Shown here: one piece after another, positions 27,929 through 36,729 of the stretch | How positions within the stretch are numbered: the first letter of the stretch is position 1 | Layout of the letters: every line of letters starts with the position of its first letter | Source: Putridiphycobacter roseus | GTDB lineage: Bacteria; Bacteroidota; Bacteroidia; Flavobacteriales_D; Crocinitomicaceae | Length of the DNA stretch: 64,000 nucleotides | Direction: 5' to 3' | Assembly: GCF_003234935.1 (NCBI RefSeq) | Contig: NZ_QKSB01000001.1 | Location: forward strand, 832,314 to 896,313 | Program-made: the position numbers and the translations under genes | Notes under the pieces: model-generated | Databases searched by the model: none | Told to the model about the DNA's origin: nothing | What the model saw: only the letters and a program-made list of their open reading frames with translations

Positions 27929-28907
27929 AAAGGTAAATAGAATAGTAATCAGCAGAACAGATAGTATTGGAGACGTTGCCTTAACACTTCCAATGGCTGG
28001 TATTCTTAAAACAAAATTTCCAGACGCCACCATCATTTTTTTAGGGAACACCTATACCGAACCCATTATTAATTGCAGTTCCGAAATAGAGGAAGTTTGG
28101 TGTTGGGCTGACCTTCAAAAAATGGAAGAGCAAGCACAAATTAAATGGCTGAAAAATCAGAATATTGATGTCTTTATACACGTTTTTCCTAGGAGAGAAA
28201 TTGCGCGCTTAGCCCAAAAAGCTAAAATAAAATACAGAATTGGTACTGCACACCGCCTTTTTCACCTGCTAACTTGTAACTATCGGGTTAATTTTTCTAG
28301 GAAAAATTCCATGCTACATGAATCACAACTAAACATTAAATTATTAGCCCCATTTGGCATAACCAAATTATACCCATTAAAAACTTTATCAAAACAAGCT
28401 CAATTCAATCGCATTCCAACACTCCCTCAAAAATTTAAATCACTCTTGTCCACCGAAAAAAAGAACCTTATATTTCATCCGAAATCTAAAGGAAGTGCTT
28501 TAGAGTGGGGCGTTGACAATTTTATAGCGCTTTCAAAAAAGTTAAGTAAGTATGAATTGTTTTTTACTGGCACAGAAGAAGAGGCAGCTTCTTTTAGAGA
28601 AAAACTACCAGACATGGCACATATACACGACCTGTCAGGTAAAATGAGCTTAGAAGAGCTAATTGCTTTTATACATGCTGCAGATGGGCTAATGGCTGCT
28701 AGTACTGGTCCTTTGCATATTGCAGGGTTATCTAATATCAAAACCATTGGCCTATTCACACCTAGAAAGCCTTTGCATTTTGGCAGGTGGCAACCTTTAG
28801 GAGATCATGTACTAATTCTAGAAGAAAAAACAATTTCTGAAAGAAATGAATTACTAAACATTGAAGTAGATTTTGTTCAAAAAGCAATAGAACGGTTTCT
28901 TATTTAA
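27921..28907 (+). CDS. family 9 glycosyltransferase (heptosyltransferase-like)
   Basis: 328 residues starting at GTG (27921), which lies inside the end of the GT2 gene. Family signs: RIVISRTDSIGDVALTLPMA at the N-terminus, FHPKSKGSALEWG in the middle, and the nucleotide-sugar site DLSGKMSLEELIAFIHAA followed by STGPLHIAGL and LFTPRKP. GT9 enzymes add heptose or related sugars to the LPS core on the inner membrane face. The 8-nt overlap indicates coupled expression with the GT2. Confidence 0.88.
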   Translation: MIKKVNRIVISRTDSIGDVALTLPMAGILKTKFPDATIIFLGNTYTEPIINCSSEIEEVWCWADLQKMEEQAQIKWLKNQNIDVFIHVFPRREIARLAQKAKIKYRIGTAHRLFHLLTCNYRVNFSRKNSMLHESQLNIKLLAPFGITKLYPLKTLSKQAQFNRIPTLPQKFKSLLSTEKKNLIFHPKSKGSALEWGVDNFIALSKKLSKYELFFTGTEEEAASFREKLPDMAHIHDLSGKMSLEELIAFIHAADGLMAASTGPLHIAGLSNIKTIGLFTPRKPLHFGRWQPLGDHVLILEEKTISERNELLNIEVDFVQKAIERFLI

Positions 28908-28910
28908 CAT

Positions 28911-28942
28911 GGAAAGAGCTCAACTATTAATTGAACTCTTCC
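28911..28942 (+). other. imperfect stem-loop after GT9 gene
   Basis: GGAAAGAG-TCAA pairs with TTGA-CTCTTCC around a 7-nt loop, starting 4 nt after the GT9 stop. There is no T-run, so it is not a standard intrinsic terminator; possibly an mRNA 3' end structure. Confidence 0.35.
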
Positions 28943-29094
28943 GCTTGAAATGAAAAAAACTACTTACTCAACGAACAATGTAAGAAATATAATTGAACTT
29001 TCCAAAATATTTGTTAATTAACTCTCTATAAACCCCTGTTGTTAAAGTTTGGCACTGCATTTGCAAATGTGTTAGTGTAACAAAATTTAATTAT

Positions 29095-29886
29095 ATGAAA
29101 ACTTCCATACTTATATTAACCTTAATTATAACTGGTTTCAGTTTTAAGGCACAAGCGGGAGAAACAACTCCTTATAGAAAAGTAAACAATACCGCATTTC
29201 AACCTGGTGAAAAATTAACCTATAGACTGTCTTATGGCATTATAGATGCTGGCGAAGCAGTCCTTAGTGTAGAAGAATCAAAAAAATCAATTCAAGGTAG
29301 AAAACTATGGCGAGTAAGAGGGGTTGGCAGAACTATTTCAGCATTTGAATGGTTCTACAAGGTAAACGACGTATACGAATCGCACATGGATGCTGAGGGG
29401 ATGTTTCCTTGGTTGTTTATTAGACGCGTAAACGAGGGAGGCTACAAAATTAACCAAGATTATACCTTTTACCAACATAAAAAAGTAGTAGATAATGGGG
29501 AAGGAAAAAAATATAAAGTCCCAAACATGGTACAAGATATGCTGTCTTCATTCTACTATGCAAGAACACTTGACTATTCTAATGCACAAGTAGGCGATAT
29601 TTTCACGGTAAATATATTTTTGGACAATGAACTTTATCCAACCAAAATTAAATACAAAGGAAAAGAAACGGTAAAAATTAAAGAAGGTAAATTCAGGTGT
29701 TTGAAATTTGCGCCAGTGGTTCAAGAAGGAAGAGTTTTTAATAGCGAAGAAGACCTAACCGTATGGATTACTGACGACGCCAATAGAATTCCAATTTTAG
29801 CAAAAGCCAAAATTAAAGTAGGCTCTTTAAAAATGCACTTAGTAAGTTGGGAAAACTTGAAAAATTCAATGGCAAAAGTAAGCTAA
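29095..29886 (+). CDS. DUF3108 family secreted protein
   Basis: 263 residues with a signal peptide (MKTSILILTLIITGFSFKAQA). The mature part begins with the DUF3108 hallmark FQPGEKLTYRLSYGIIDAGEAVLSV. It continues as a beta-rich fold with VNDVYESHMDAEGMFPWLF, VQDMLSSFYYARTLDY and GKFRCLKFAPVVQEG. Predicted periplasmic or outer-membrane-facing; the family fold resembles lipid-binding LolA-like barrels, but function is unproven. Single gene with its own terminator. Confidence 0.87.
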   Translation: MKTSILILTLIITGFSFKAQAGETTPYRKVNNTAFQPGEKLTYRLSYGIIDAGEAVLSVEESKKSIQGRKLWRVRGVGRTISAFEWFYKVNDVYESHMDAEGMFPWLFIRRVNEGGYKINQDYTFYQHKKVVDNGEGKKYKVPNMVQDMLSSFYYARTLDYSNAQVGDIFTVNIFLDNELYPTKIKYKGKETVKIKEGKFRCLKFAPVVQEGRVFNSEEDLTVWITDDANRIPILAKAKIKVGSLKMHLVSWENLKNSMAKVS

Positions 29887-29913
29887 ACATTTTAAGTTAA
29901 ATAAATAGTAGAA

Positions 29914-29946
29914 AAAGGGTTAAGCTTAGGCTTAACTCTTTTTTTT
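29914..29946. terminator. intrinsic terminator after DUF3108 gene
   Basis: AAGGGTTAAGC / GCTTAACTCTT stem with TTAG loop followed by eight T. The preceding AAAAA run may let it also serve the convergent YraN gene, which ends at 29945. Confidence 0.85.
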
Positions 29947-30307
29947 ATCGCAAAGGGTAAAAAGCATCTTCTATATGCACAATGCTTTTTTCATTCGTAT
30001 TTAAAATAATAGCTATTATATCAAACCTTGTCTCCATGTCAATTTCATGTTCAATGATATAAGCATTTGCACATTTAATTATTCCTTTTTGTTTTGTTTT
30101 AGAAACGGTGTCTTCAGGTCCCGCTAAATAGGAACTTTGTCTTGTCTTAACTTCTACAATAATCAAATGACAATCTTTTTCACAAATAATATCTATTTCT
30201 AAATGTTTGAATCGATAGTTACAAGCCAAAACCTTATATCCTTTATCTAATAGATACTTTTTGGCAATTTCCTCTCCTTTTTTTCCAATTTCGTTGTGAT
30301 TTGCCAT
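29945..30307 (-). CDS. YraN/UPF0102 family nuclease-like protein
   Basis: 120 residues from ATG at 30307 (MANHNEIGKKGEEIAKKYL); the longer reading from 30355 would run toward the divergent gene and lacks family similarity. Core motifs: GEEIAKKYLLDKGYKVLACNYR, LEIDIICEKD and LIIVEVKTRQS, which is the D..ExK restriction-endonuclease-like fold. Cytoplasmic; role unknown. Divergent from the outer-membrane protein gene at 30367. Confidence 0.92.
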   Translation of the reverse strand: MANHNEIGKKGEEIAKKYLLDKGYKVLACNYRFKHLEIDIICEKDCHLIIVEVKTRQSSYLAGPEDTVSKTKQKGIIKCANAYIIEHEIDMETRFDIIAIILNTNEKSIVHIEDAFYPLR

Positions 30308-30366
30308 ACAGGTAAAAAATAGTTCGTAATTTTGAAACAGTTTTGCGTTATGCAATAAACTAAATT

Positions 30367-31230
30367 ATGAAAAATATTCTTTGCTTTTTATTTATTTGTT
30401 TTTTATCCATTGGTTATGGGCAAAAATATTCCTACAAAAAGAAACAAGCGACACAAGCGGGAGCTATATATTTTTATTGGGGATATAATCGTTCTATTTA
30501 TACCAAAAGTGATATTCAATTTAAAGGCCCTGGTTATAACTTTACCATTCATGATGCCAAAGCACATGACAAACCAGAAAATAATGCCCGTACCTATTTT
30601 AATCCACAAACCCTTTCCGTACCACAATTTAATATCAGATTAGGTTATAGTTATAAACCACATTGGGACATTTCAATTGGATACGATCATATGAAATACG
30701 TGATGACCGATAATCAATCTGCTTTCATTAGTGGACAAATTGATGCGTCTGCCAATGCATATTTAAATGGCACTTTTGATAATGACCTTAATTATATCAG
30801 CACAAAAACCATACAATACGAAAACTCAAATGGTTTAAACTATATCTCTGTTCAAATTAATAATACAGAATATTTTTACCGTTCTAAAAACAGAAAATTT
30901 TATCTACAAAGAAGAGTTGGACTAGGTATTGGGGGGGTAGTGACACAAACCGATTTTAACTGGAATAACCAGGACTACCATACTGACTTAAAAATCTCTG
31001 GATTCGGCGCCTCCATTCACACAGGGTTACGGGCTGATTTTTTTAACCGGTTTTTCTTACAATCCAACTGGTCAGCAGGGTACATAAATTTACCAAATTT
31101 AAATACAATCCGAAATTCCGATCACCGTGCAAAACAGCAATTTGTATATGCCGACTGGCAATTAGTTGGTGGGATATTTTTATATAGCCGAAAAAAAAAT
31201 GGCTGTAGTTCATGCCCAGATTGGGACTAA
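30367..31230 (+). CDS. predicted outer-membrane beta-barrel protein, unknown function
   Basis: 287 residues with a signal peptide (MKNILCFLFICFLSIGYGQ). The mature part is rich in alternating aromatic/polar strands: GAIYFYWGYNRSIYTKSDI, FNIRLGYSYKPHWDISIGYDHM, RKFYLQRRVGLGIGG, SIHTGLRADFFNRFFLQ. It resembles a hypothetical family common in Bacteroidota. The C-terminus is odd for a barrel, ending NGCSSCPDWD rather than an aromatic. It runs 5 nt ahead of tatD. Confidence 0.75.
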   Translation: MKNILCFLFICFLSIGYGQKYSYKKKQATQAGAIYFYWGYNRSIYTKSDIQFKGPGYNFTIHDAKAHDKPENNARTYFNPQTLSVPQFNIRLGYSYKPHWDISIGYDHMKYVMTDNQSAFISGQIDASANAYLNGTFDNDLNYISTKTIQYENSNGLNYISVQINNTEYFYRSKNRKFYLQRRVGLGIGGVVTQTDFNWNNQDYHTDLKISGFGASIHTGLRADFFNRFFLQSNWSAGYINLPNLNTIRNSDHRAKQQFVYADWQLVGGIFLYSRKKNGCSSCPDWD

Positions 31231-31235
31231 TACAT

Positions 31236-32009
31236 ATGTTTTATATAGATACACATACCCATTTATATGTCGACGAATTCAAGGAGGACCGACAAGAAAT
31301 GATGGAGAGAGCCATGAAAAATGGTGTCCAAAAATTTTTATTACCAAATATAGATTTGGCGTCCATGCCAAAAATGTTTGCGTTAACCAAAGCTTATCCA
31401 AAGCAATGCTTCCCTATGCTCGGTTTACATCCTTGTTCTGTAGCTGCAGATTATTTATCTGTATTAGAGAAAATTGAAACAGAATTAAACCAAAATACCG
31501 TTATTGCAATTGGGGAAATTGGGATAGATTTGTATTGGGACAAAACCACCCTTGCCATTCAAAAAGCAGCATTTAAAATTCAAATTGAATGGGCCAAAAA
31601 ATTAAAATTACCCATTGTTATTCATGTGCGTGATGCATTTGAAGAAGTTTTTGAAGTACTAGACGAACTCAATGATAATAACCTAACAGGAGTTTTTCAT
31701 TGTTTTACAGGTAACTTAGACCAAGCAAAAAAAGCATTGTCATATGGTGGTTTTAAGTTAGGACTTGGTGGTGTATTGACCTTTAAAAATTCTGGACTAG
31801 ATAAAGTAATTGAAAACCTGACATTAAAAGATTTAGTCTTAGAAACCGATTCGCCGTACTTAGCACCAACCCCATATAGAGGAAAAAGAAACGAGAGTGC
31901 CTATTTGGTTAAGGTAGCAGAAAAATTAGCCGAGATATTTAAAGTCGACCAATTAACCATATCGGAACAGACCAATGCAAATACCCTAGAAATTTTCGGA
32001 GAATTGTAA
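31236..32009 (+). CDS. tatD: TatD family metal-dependent hydrolase
   Basis: 257 residues from ATG at 31236 (MFYIDTHTHLYVDEF), which places the metal-binding HTH at its usual position and clears the previous stop at 31230; the frame is open from 31212. Other metal or active-site motifs: AIGEIGIDLYW, VIHVRDAFEE, VFHCFTG and LETDSPYLAP. TatD proteins are cytoplasmic TIM-barrel deoxyribonucleases acting in DNA repair or turnover. Confidence 0.93.
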   Translation: MFYIDTHTHLYVDEFKEDRQEMMERAMKNGVQKFLLPNIDLASMPKMFALTKAYPKQCFPMLGLHPCSVAADYLSVLEKIETELNQNTVIAIGEIGIDLYWDKTTLAIQKAAFKIQIEWAKKLKLPIVIHVRDAFEEVFEVLDELNDNNLTGVFHCFTGNLDQAKKALSYGGFKLGLGGVLTFKNSGLDKVIENLTLKDLVLETDSPYLAPTPYRGKRNESAYLVKVAEKLAEIFKVDQLTISEQTNANTLEIFGEL

Positions 32010-32131
32010 TTCCAGCACCCTATTTTCATAAAGAAAAGTTGAAAATACACCCCTTTAAATAAACATAACTTACACATAAAGGAAATTTAACATTCCAATT
32101 AGATTTCATTAATTATCATTGTACTATTAAG

Positions 32132-33166
32132 ATGGAGCACAACCCTAAAGTTTTAATTATTTATACAGGCGGCACAATTGGCATGATCAATGACCCTAAG
32201 ACAGGTGCGTTGAAATCAATCAATTTCAAGCACTTATATAATAATATACCCGAGTTAAAACAAATCGATTATCAATTAGACGTCATTTCTTTTGATATTC
32301 CAATAGATTCTTCAGAAATGAATGCTTCCAATTGGACTTTTTTAGCAAATCTTATAGCCACTAAATACGAAGATTATGATGGATTTGTAATATTACATGG
32401 GTCCGACACCATGGCTTATACCGCTTCTGCCTTAAGTTTTATGTTGTTGGGTTTAAAAAAACCAGTTATTTTAACCGGTTCACAATTACCAATTGGTAAA
32501 ATTAGAACAGATGGTAAGGAAAATTTAATTACAGCGATTGAAATTGCTGGACTTAGAGATATACACGACGAGCCAATTATTCAAGAAGTCGCTGTTTATT
32601 TTGAATATCATTTATATCGTGGAAACCGCGCTTCCAAAATAAGTGCCAATGCTTTTGAAGCATTTGACTCACCAAACTATCCAAATTTGGCTGTAGCTGG
32701 TGTGGAAATAGAATTTGATGAACAAGAGCTATTTAGAACAGCCGCACCAAAATTGGAAGTATTTACCGAATTTAACACCAGAGTAGGTTTGGTAAAGTTA
32801 TTTCCAAGCATGTCCATTCCTTCTATCAAAGGATTTTTTGATTTCACTATCAATGAAGCAATTGTCCTAGAAACATTTGGCAGTGGCAATATGTTTAGTT
32901 CTACCGCATTCAATACAATAATAGCAGACTATATTGAAGCAGGAGGATTAGTATTAAATATCACCCAATGTATGAAAGGAAAAGTAGTTTTTGGCAAATA
33001 TGAAACCAGTGAAATATTCAAGAAATTAGGCGTAATAAATGGCGTGGATTTAACGACAGAAGCAGCCCTTGCAAAATTGATGTATGTATTGGGAAGAACT
33101 ACAGAAAAAGAAGAAAGAATTGAATTATTAAACTCATCACTTTGTGGTGAGATGCTTAGAAAATAG
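32132..33166 (+). CDS. ansA: type I L-asparaginase
   Basis: 344 residues. First catalytic Thr motif IIYTGGTIGMI (9-19). Second motif LHGSDTMAYTASALS near residue 90, with the Thr-Asp pair and a Ser where many have Thr (HGTDTM). LTGSQLPIG and RGNRASKISANAF are also family marks. Length fits cytoplasmic type I enzymes and there is no signal peptide. Converts asparagine to aspartate and ammonia. Single gene. Confidence 0.93.
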   Translation: MEHNPKVLIIYTGGTIGMINDPKTGALKSINFKHLYNNIPELKQIDYQLDVISFDIPIDSSEMNASNWTFLANLIATKYEDYDGFVILHGSDTMAYTASALSFMLLGLKKPVILTGSQLPIGKIRTDGKENLITAIEIAGLRDIHDEPIIQEVAVYFEYHLYRGNRASKISANAFEAFDSPNYPNLAVAGVEIEFDEQELFRTAAPKLEVFTEFNTRVGLVKLFPSMSIPSIKGFFDFTINEAIVLETFGSGNMFSSTAFNTIIADYIEAGGLVLNITQCMKGKVVFGKYETSEIFKKLGVINGVDLTTEAALAKLMYVLGRTTEKEERIELLNSSLCGEMLRK

Positions 33167-33294
33167 AACTACAGAACTAAAATATATAAATTGAAATTAG
33201 TATTAATTATAAATTTTTGTACTTTAGCAATTCGTTAAAATAAATAACGGGTTTAATCAAAATAGAAAACAAAAAATAACTCAAATTTAAAAAA

Positions 33295-34017
33295 ATGAAA
33301 AAAGTATTAATGTTAGTAGCTGCCTTTGGAACATCAGCATCATTATTCGCACAAGATTCTAAAGTTGCAGATGTCGCAGAAACATCATTTACCAATGTGT
33401 TAAAACAAAGGTTTATTGAGGGTGGACCTGAATTTATGGGGGTTGTATTGGCCTGTTTGATTTTTGGTTTAGCCATGGTTATTGAAAGAATTGTTTATTT
33501 AAACTTAGCCACAACAAACACTAAAAAATTAGTTGCTCAAGTAGATGAAGCATTAGCATCAGGTGGTGTTGAAGCTGCAAAAGAAGTTTGTAGAAATACT
33601 AGAGGACCAGTTGCTTCTATTTTTTACCAAGGATTAGATCGTTCTGAAGAAGGAATTGATATGGTTGAAAAATCTGTTATTTCTTACGGTGGTGTTCAAA
33701 TGGGACTTTTAGAAAAGGGTATGTCATGGATTCAATTATTTATTGCTTTGGCGCCAATGTTAGGGTTTATGGGTACGGTAATCGGTATGATTCAAGCCTT
33801 TGATACCATTGAGACTAATGGTGGTGTACAAGCAGATCAAATTGCTGGTGATATTAAAGTTGCCTTATTAACAACTGTATTTGGTTTGATTGTAGCAATC
33901 ATTCTTCAAGTGTTTTACAATTACCTTATTGCAAAAGTGGATGGTATTGTAAACGATATGGAAGATGCATCTATCTCTTTAATTGATGTAATGTTGAAAA
34001 ACAAAGTAGCTAAATAA
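33295..34017 (+). CDS. exbB: MotA/TolQ/ExbB proton channel family protein
   Basis: 240 residues. A hydrophobic signal-like N-terminus (MKKVLMLVAAFGTSASLFAQ) precedes three membrane helices at about 45-68, 146-168 and 187-210. The conserved ExbB/TolQ stretch ALAPMLGFMGTVIGMIQAF is present, with GDIKVALLTTVFGLIVAI next. First gene of the four-gene operon with an unknown membrane protein and two ExbD proteins. The complex would use the proton gradient to power a TonB-like outer-membrane process; no tonB is in the window. Confidence 0.92.
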   Translation: MKKVLMLVAAFGTSASLFAQDSKVADVAETSFTNVLKQRFIEGGPEFMGVVLACLIFGLAMVIERIVYLNLATTNTKKLVAQVDEALASGGVEAAKEVCRNTRGPVASIFYQGLDRSEEGIDMVEKSVISYGGVQMGLLEKGMSWIQLFIALAPMLGFMGTVIGMIQAFDTIETNGGVQADQIAGDIKVALLTTVFGLIVAIILQVFYNYLIAKVDGIVNDMEDASISLIDVMLKNKVAK

Positions 34018-34045
34018 TAATCGAAAAATCGATAATTAAAAGAAT

Positions 34046-34753
34046 ATGGAAAATAAAGTAGTATCATTAATACTGAAAGCTGGTATGGCGATACTGTTTT
34101 TAATAGGCATTGTGCTTATTTGGAACAATATTTCGCTTGCACCAAGCTCTGACGAAGATATCGCCTTAACAGATCAAGCATTTTTTGTTGTTGAACACGA
34201 ACAACCTGATGTAGATGGAAAACCTCAAGAACCTACCAAACAAGTTTTATATAACTATGTAGTGGACGCAAAAGCAAACAAAGTGTATGACTTAGCGGAA
34301 AACAAAGTTTTAAATTACCAAGCATTTGTAGACTCTAAAGGAAATACCAAAACTGTTGAAGGAGAACTAAAAGAAGGCATGCTAAATGATTTAGTCAGTA
34401 AAAATTATGACTTTCAAAATGCAACCACTAATTCTATCAACTTTACAAAATGGTTGATGATAATTGCATTTATAGTTATTTTATTATTTACTGTAATAAA
34501 CATTATCAATAACCCAAAGAGATTCATTCGCTCTGCAATTGGTTTTGCGGCCTTGATTATCATTGGATTTATTTGCTTTAAAATGGCACCCGAAGTTGGG
34601 GAAGGAAAAATGCTTGAGACAAGTAATTACACAGATAAAAGTTTCCAATACACAGGAGCTGGAATCTTAGTAACGGGAACGTTATTATTCATTACTGTTG
34701 GTTTAATCTTGTACCAAGGAGCTATTAATTTATTCAGACTTTTTTCAAAATAA
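34046..34753 (+). CDS. membrane protein embedded in exbB-exbD operon, unknown function
   Basis: 235 residues. A single N-terminal helix (about 8-28), then a charged periplasmic-type region of about 105 residues (DQAFFVVEHEQPDVDGKP...NSINF), then three helices (about 135-155, 163-180, 205-228). I do not recognise a domain. Its position, 28 nt after exbB and 6 nt before exbD, implies it works with this energiser complex, perhaps as a stator or adaptor; this is inferred from context only. Confidence 0.75.
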   Translation: MENKVVSLILKAGMAILFLIGIVLIWNNISLAPSSDEDIALTDQAFFVVEHEQPDVDGKPQEPTKQVLYNYVVDAKANKVYDLAENKVLNYQAFVDSKGNTKTVEGELKEGMLNDLVSKNYDFQNATTNSINFTKWLMIIAFIVILLFTVINIINNPKRFIRSAIGFAALIIIGFICFKMAPEVGEGKMLETSNYTDKSFQYTGAGILVTGTLLFITVGLILYQGAINLFRLFSK

Positions 34754-34759
34754 ATAGGT

Positions 34760-35482
34760 ATGGCAAGAAGAGAACTAGAAGAAATTAATGCAGGGTCAAT
34801 GGCCGACATTGCCTTCTTGCTTTTAATATTCTTTATTGTAACCACTACAATGGATTTGGAAGCTGGAATACCTAAAACTTTACCTATGAAGGTAGAGGTT
34901 CCGGATGATGTAATTCTACCACCTACTAGAATGCGGGATGTATTTTCAATAAACGTAAATGCAAATGACCAACTTTTAGTAGAAACTGAAAATTTAGATA
35001 TTTCTCAATTAGAAGAAAAACTCTATTATTTTTATACTGCAAACATGTATACGCCAGAGAAAGATCCTTCTCAAGTAGAATACTTTTTGCGTGATGTAGA
35101 GAGTACAAAACAAGAATTAGGTTTAGCGAAGCAAGAATTAACACAAGATGAAGACAATATTGTTTTAAAATCTGCTGTTTCAAAACTGGAGAAAAGAAAA
35201 GCTGTTTTAGATGCAATGCCTGATGGAAAGTTTTTAGAAATTAACGAACAAGCTGCAATACAGTTAAAACAAAAAGCGGGTACATCATACGGTGTTTATA
35301 TTTCTATAATTAACCACATTGGTAAAGTAGTAAATAAAGTGAAAGACGAACGTTCGAAAGAAATTTTTAACGGTACTTCATATTACGACTTAGATCCTAG
35401 TATTCCGGAAGACAACGAAAAAATTAAAATATTAGATATCATGGTTCCTGACAGATTGTTAGAACCTGCTATCACAAACTAA
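34760..35482 (+). CDS. exbD: ExbD/TolR biopolymer transport protein (long form)
   Basis: 240 residues. The N-terminus has the ExbD signature: INAGSMADIAFLLLIFFIVTTTM, with the membrane Asp (ADIAF) that takes protons. After the helix comes a periplasmic domain enlarged by a charged coiled-coil-like insertion (about 95-155, DVESTKQELGLAKQELTQDED...). Second or third partner of ExbB. It ends 9 nt before a second, shorter exbD. Confidence 0.92.
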   Translation: MARRELEEINAGSMADIAFLLLIFFIVTTTMDLEAGIPKTLPMKVEVPDDVILPPTRMRDVFSINVNANDQLLVETENLDISQLEEKLYYFYTANMYTPEKDPSQVEYFLRDVESTKQELGLAKQELTQDEDNIVLKSAVSKLEKRKAVLDAMPDGKFLEINEQAAIQLKQKAGTSYGVYISIINHIGKVVNKVKDERSKEIFNGTSYYDLDPSIPEDNEKIKILDIMVPDRLLEPAITN

Positions 35483-35491
35483 TTATTTAAT

Positions 35492-35971
35492 ATGTCGAAA
35501 TTTAGAAAGAAAGGTAAAAAAGGACAACCACCAGTTAACACGGCGGCATTACCTGATATTGTATTCATGCTATTGTTCTTCTTTATGGTTGCTACAAGAC
35601 CAAAAGAGAAAGAACCAACGAATTTAGATTTACAAATTCCAGAATCTGCCATTGCTATTGAATTAAATAAAGATGACGATACAGATTACATTTGGGCAGG
35701 ATATCCAATCAATGGAGGGTCTAATGCTTTGGTGGAAGTGTTTTTAGATGATCAGTTGAAAGTGGATTACACTTCTGCAATAGGAAAATGGAAAATAGCT
35801 AATAAACCAGCCAATAAGGAGGTTTTTGATGTAGCTACTATTTTAAAAATTGATGATGATGTAAACATGAAAACTGTTGCCAATATCAAAGATGCATTAA
35901 GTGACCCAAAAGTAAAAGGGTATAGAATTGTATATTCTACTAAAAATGATTTAAATCCAACCGATCAATAA
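35492..35971 (+). CDS. exbD: ExbD/TolR biopolymer transport protein (short form)
   Basis: 159 residues. Basic N-terminus (SKFRKKGKKGQPPVN), membrane helix with the conserved Asp (ALPDIVFMLLFFFMVAT) and a periplasmic domain ending in VKGYRIVYSTKNDLN, typical of ExbD. Two non-identical ExbDs after one ExbB is a common Bacteroidota arrangement. Last gene of the operon, followed by a terminator. Confidence 0.92.
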   Translation: MSKFRKKGKKGQPPVNTAALPDIVFMLLFFFMVATRPKEKEPTNLDLQIPESAIAIELNKDDDTDYIWAGYPINGGSNALVEVFLDDQLKVDYTSAIGKWKIANKPANKEVFDVATILKIDDDVNMKTVANIKDALSDPKVKGYRIVYSTKNDLNPTDQ

Positions 35972-35995
35972 ATATAATTGAACGGTTAACTTTTT

Positions 35996-36026
35996 AAAAA
36001 CATCCCTAATTGGGATGTTTTTTTTT
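35996..36026. terminator. bidirectional terminator after exbD operon
   Basis: AAAAACATCCC, short loop, GGGATGTTTTT with a T-run. It separates the exbD gene from the convergent CPBP protease gene. Confidence 0.88.
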
Positions 36027-36729
36027 ACCCATAATTCAACATGAGGACCTGTAGTGAATTATATAAAAAGTGTATAATTATTGGATACCAAATATTATTC
36101 AACTTATCATAAGTATACCCCAAAATTAGCCCCACTCCAAAAATTGGTAATACACTTTGTATTTGAAAATGTAAAATGGCAAAACACAAAGCAGTCAGTG
36201 TAATCCCAATATATACTGACTTGGTCCAATCTACCATTATCTTTTGCAATAGTCCCCGAAATAAAAACTCTTCTGCTACGGCAGGTAATACACCAAAAAA
36301 GGCTACAGCATAAATAATCTCTACCCCTTCAAAAGAATTAATTAATTTGGTTTGTAATGCTACAATTTCTTCATTCCTATTTAGCGCATCTTTAAAGTAG
36401 TCAAAATCGACCGCCCAAGCATTGAATACCGAAAGTATATTACTTAGAGCTATTGCGACTATAAATAAACCTAGAGCAGTCAATAGACCCTTTAGGTTAA
36501 TGGATTTGATTTGAATAACGGAATAAAAAGACTGTGCAGTTAGTTTTAAATAAAGTAATCCACCCCCAATAAATACAAATATTTGTGTGATTAAACCATT
36601 TACAATATAATTGGAGGTAATATCCACCTCAAAAAAGTCAACTAAAAATATTTGTAATAAACCACTGACTAAACTGATAAAAATGGTGGATAGCAATAAA
36701 ACAGAAAATTGATTAAAATAAGCAGTCAT
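36025..36729 (-). CDS. CPBP family intramembrane metalloprotease
   Basis: 234 residues, six or so membrane helices. Conserved motifs: EEFLFRGLLQ near residue 150 (EExxxR), ILHFQIQSVLPIFGVGLILG (the second motif with His) and IIIHFLYNSLQ (HxxxN) near the C-terminus. Such proteins process CAAX-like or bacteriocin-related substrates in the inner membrane; the substrate is unknown. Its start overlaps the rodA stop by 1 nt, making it the last gene of the mre operon. Confidence 0.88.
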   Translation of the reverse strand: MTAYFNQFSVLLLSTIFISLVSGLLQIFLVDFFEVDITSNYIVNGLITQIFVFIGGGLLYLKLTAQSFYSVIQIKSINLKGLLTALGLFIVAIALSNILSVFNAWAVDFDYFKDALNRNEEIVALQTKLINSFEGVEIIYAVAFFGVLPAVAEEFLFRGLLQKIMVDWTKSVYIGITLTALCFAILHFQIQSVLPIFGVGLILGYTYDKLNNIWYPIIIHFLYNSLQVLMLNYG

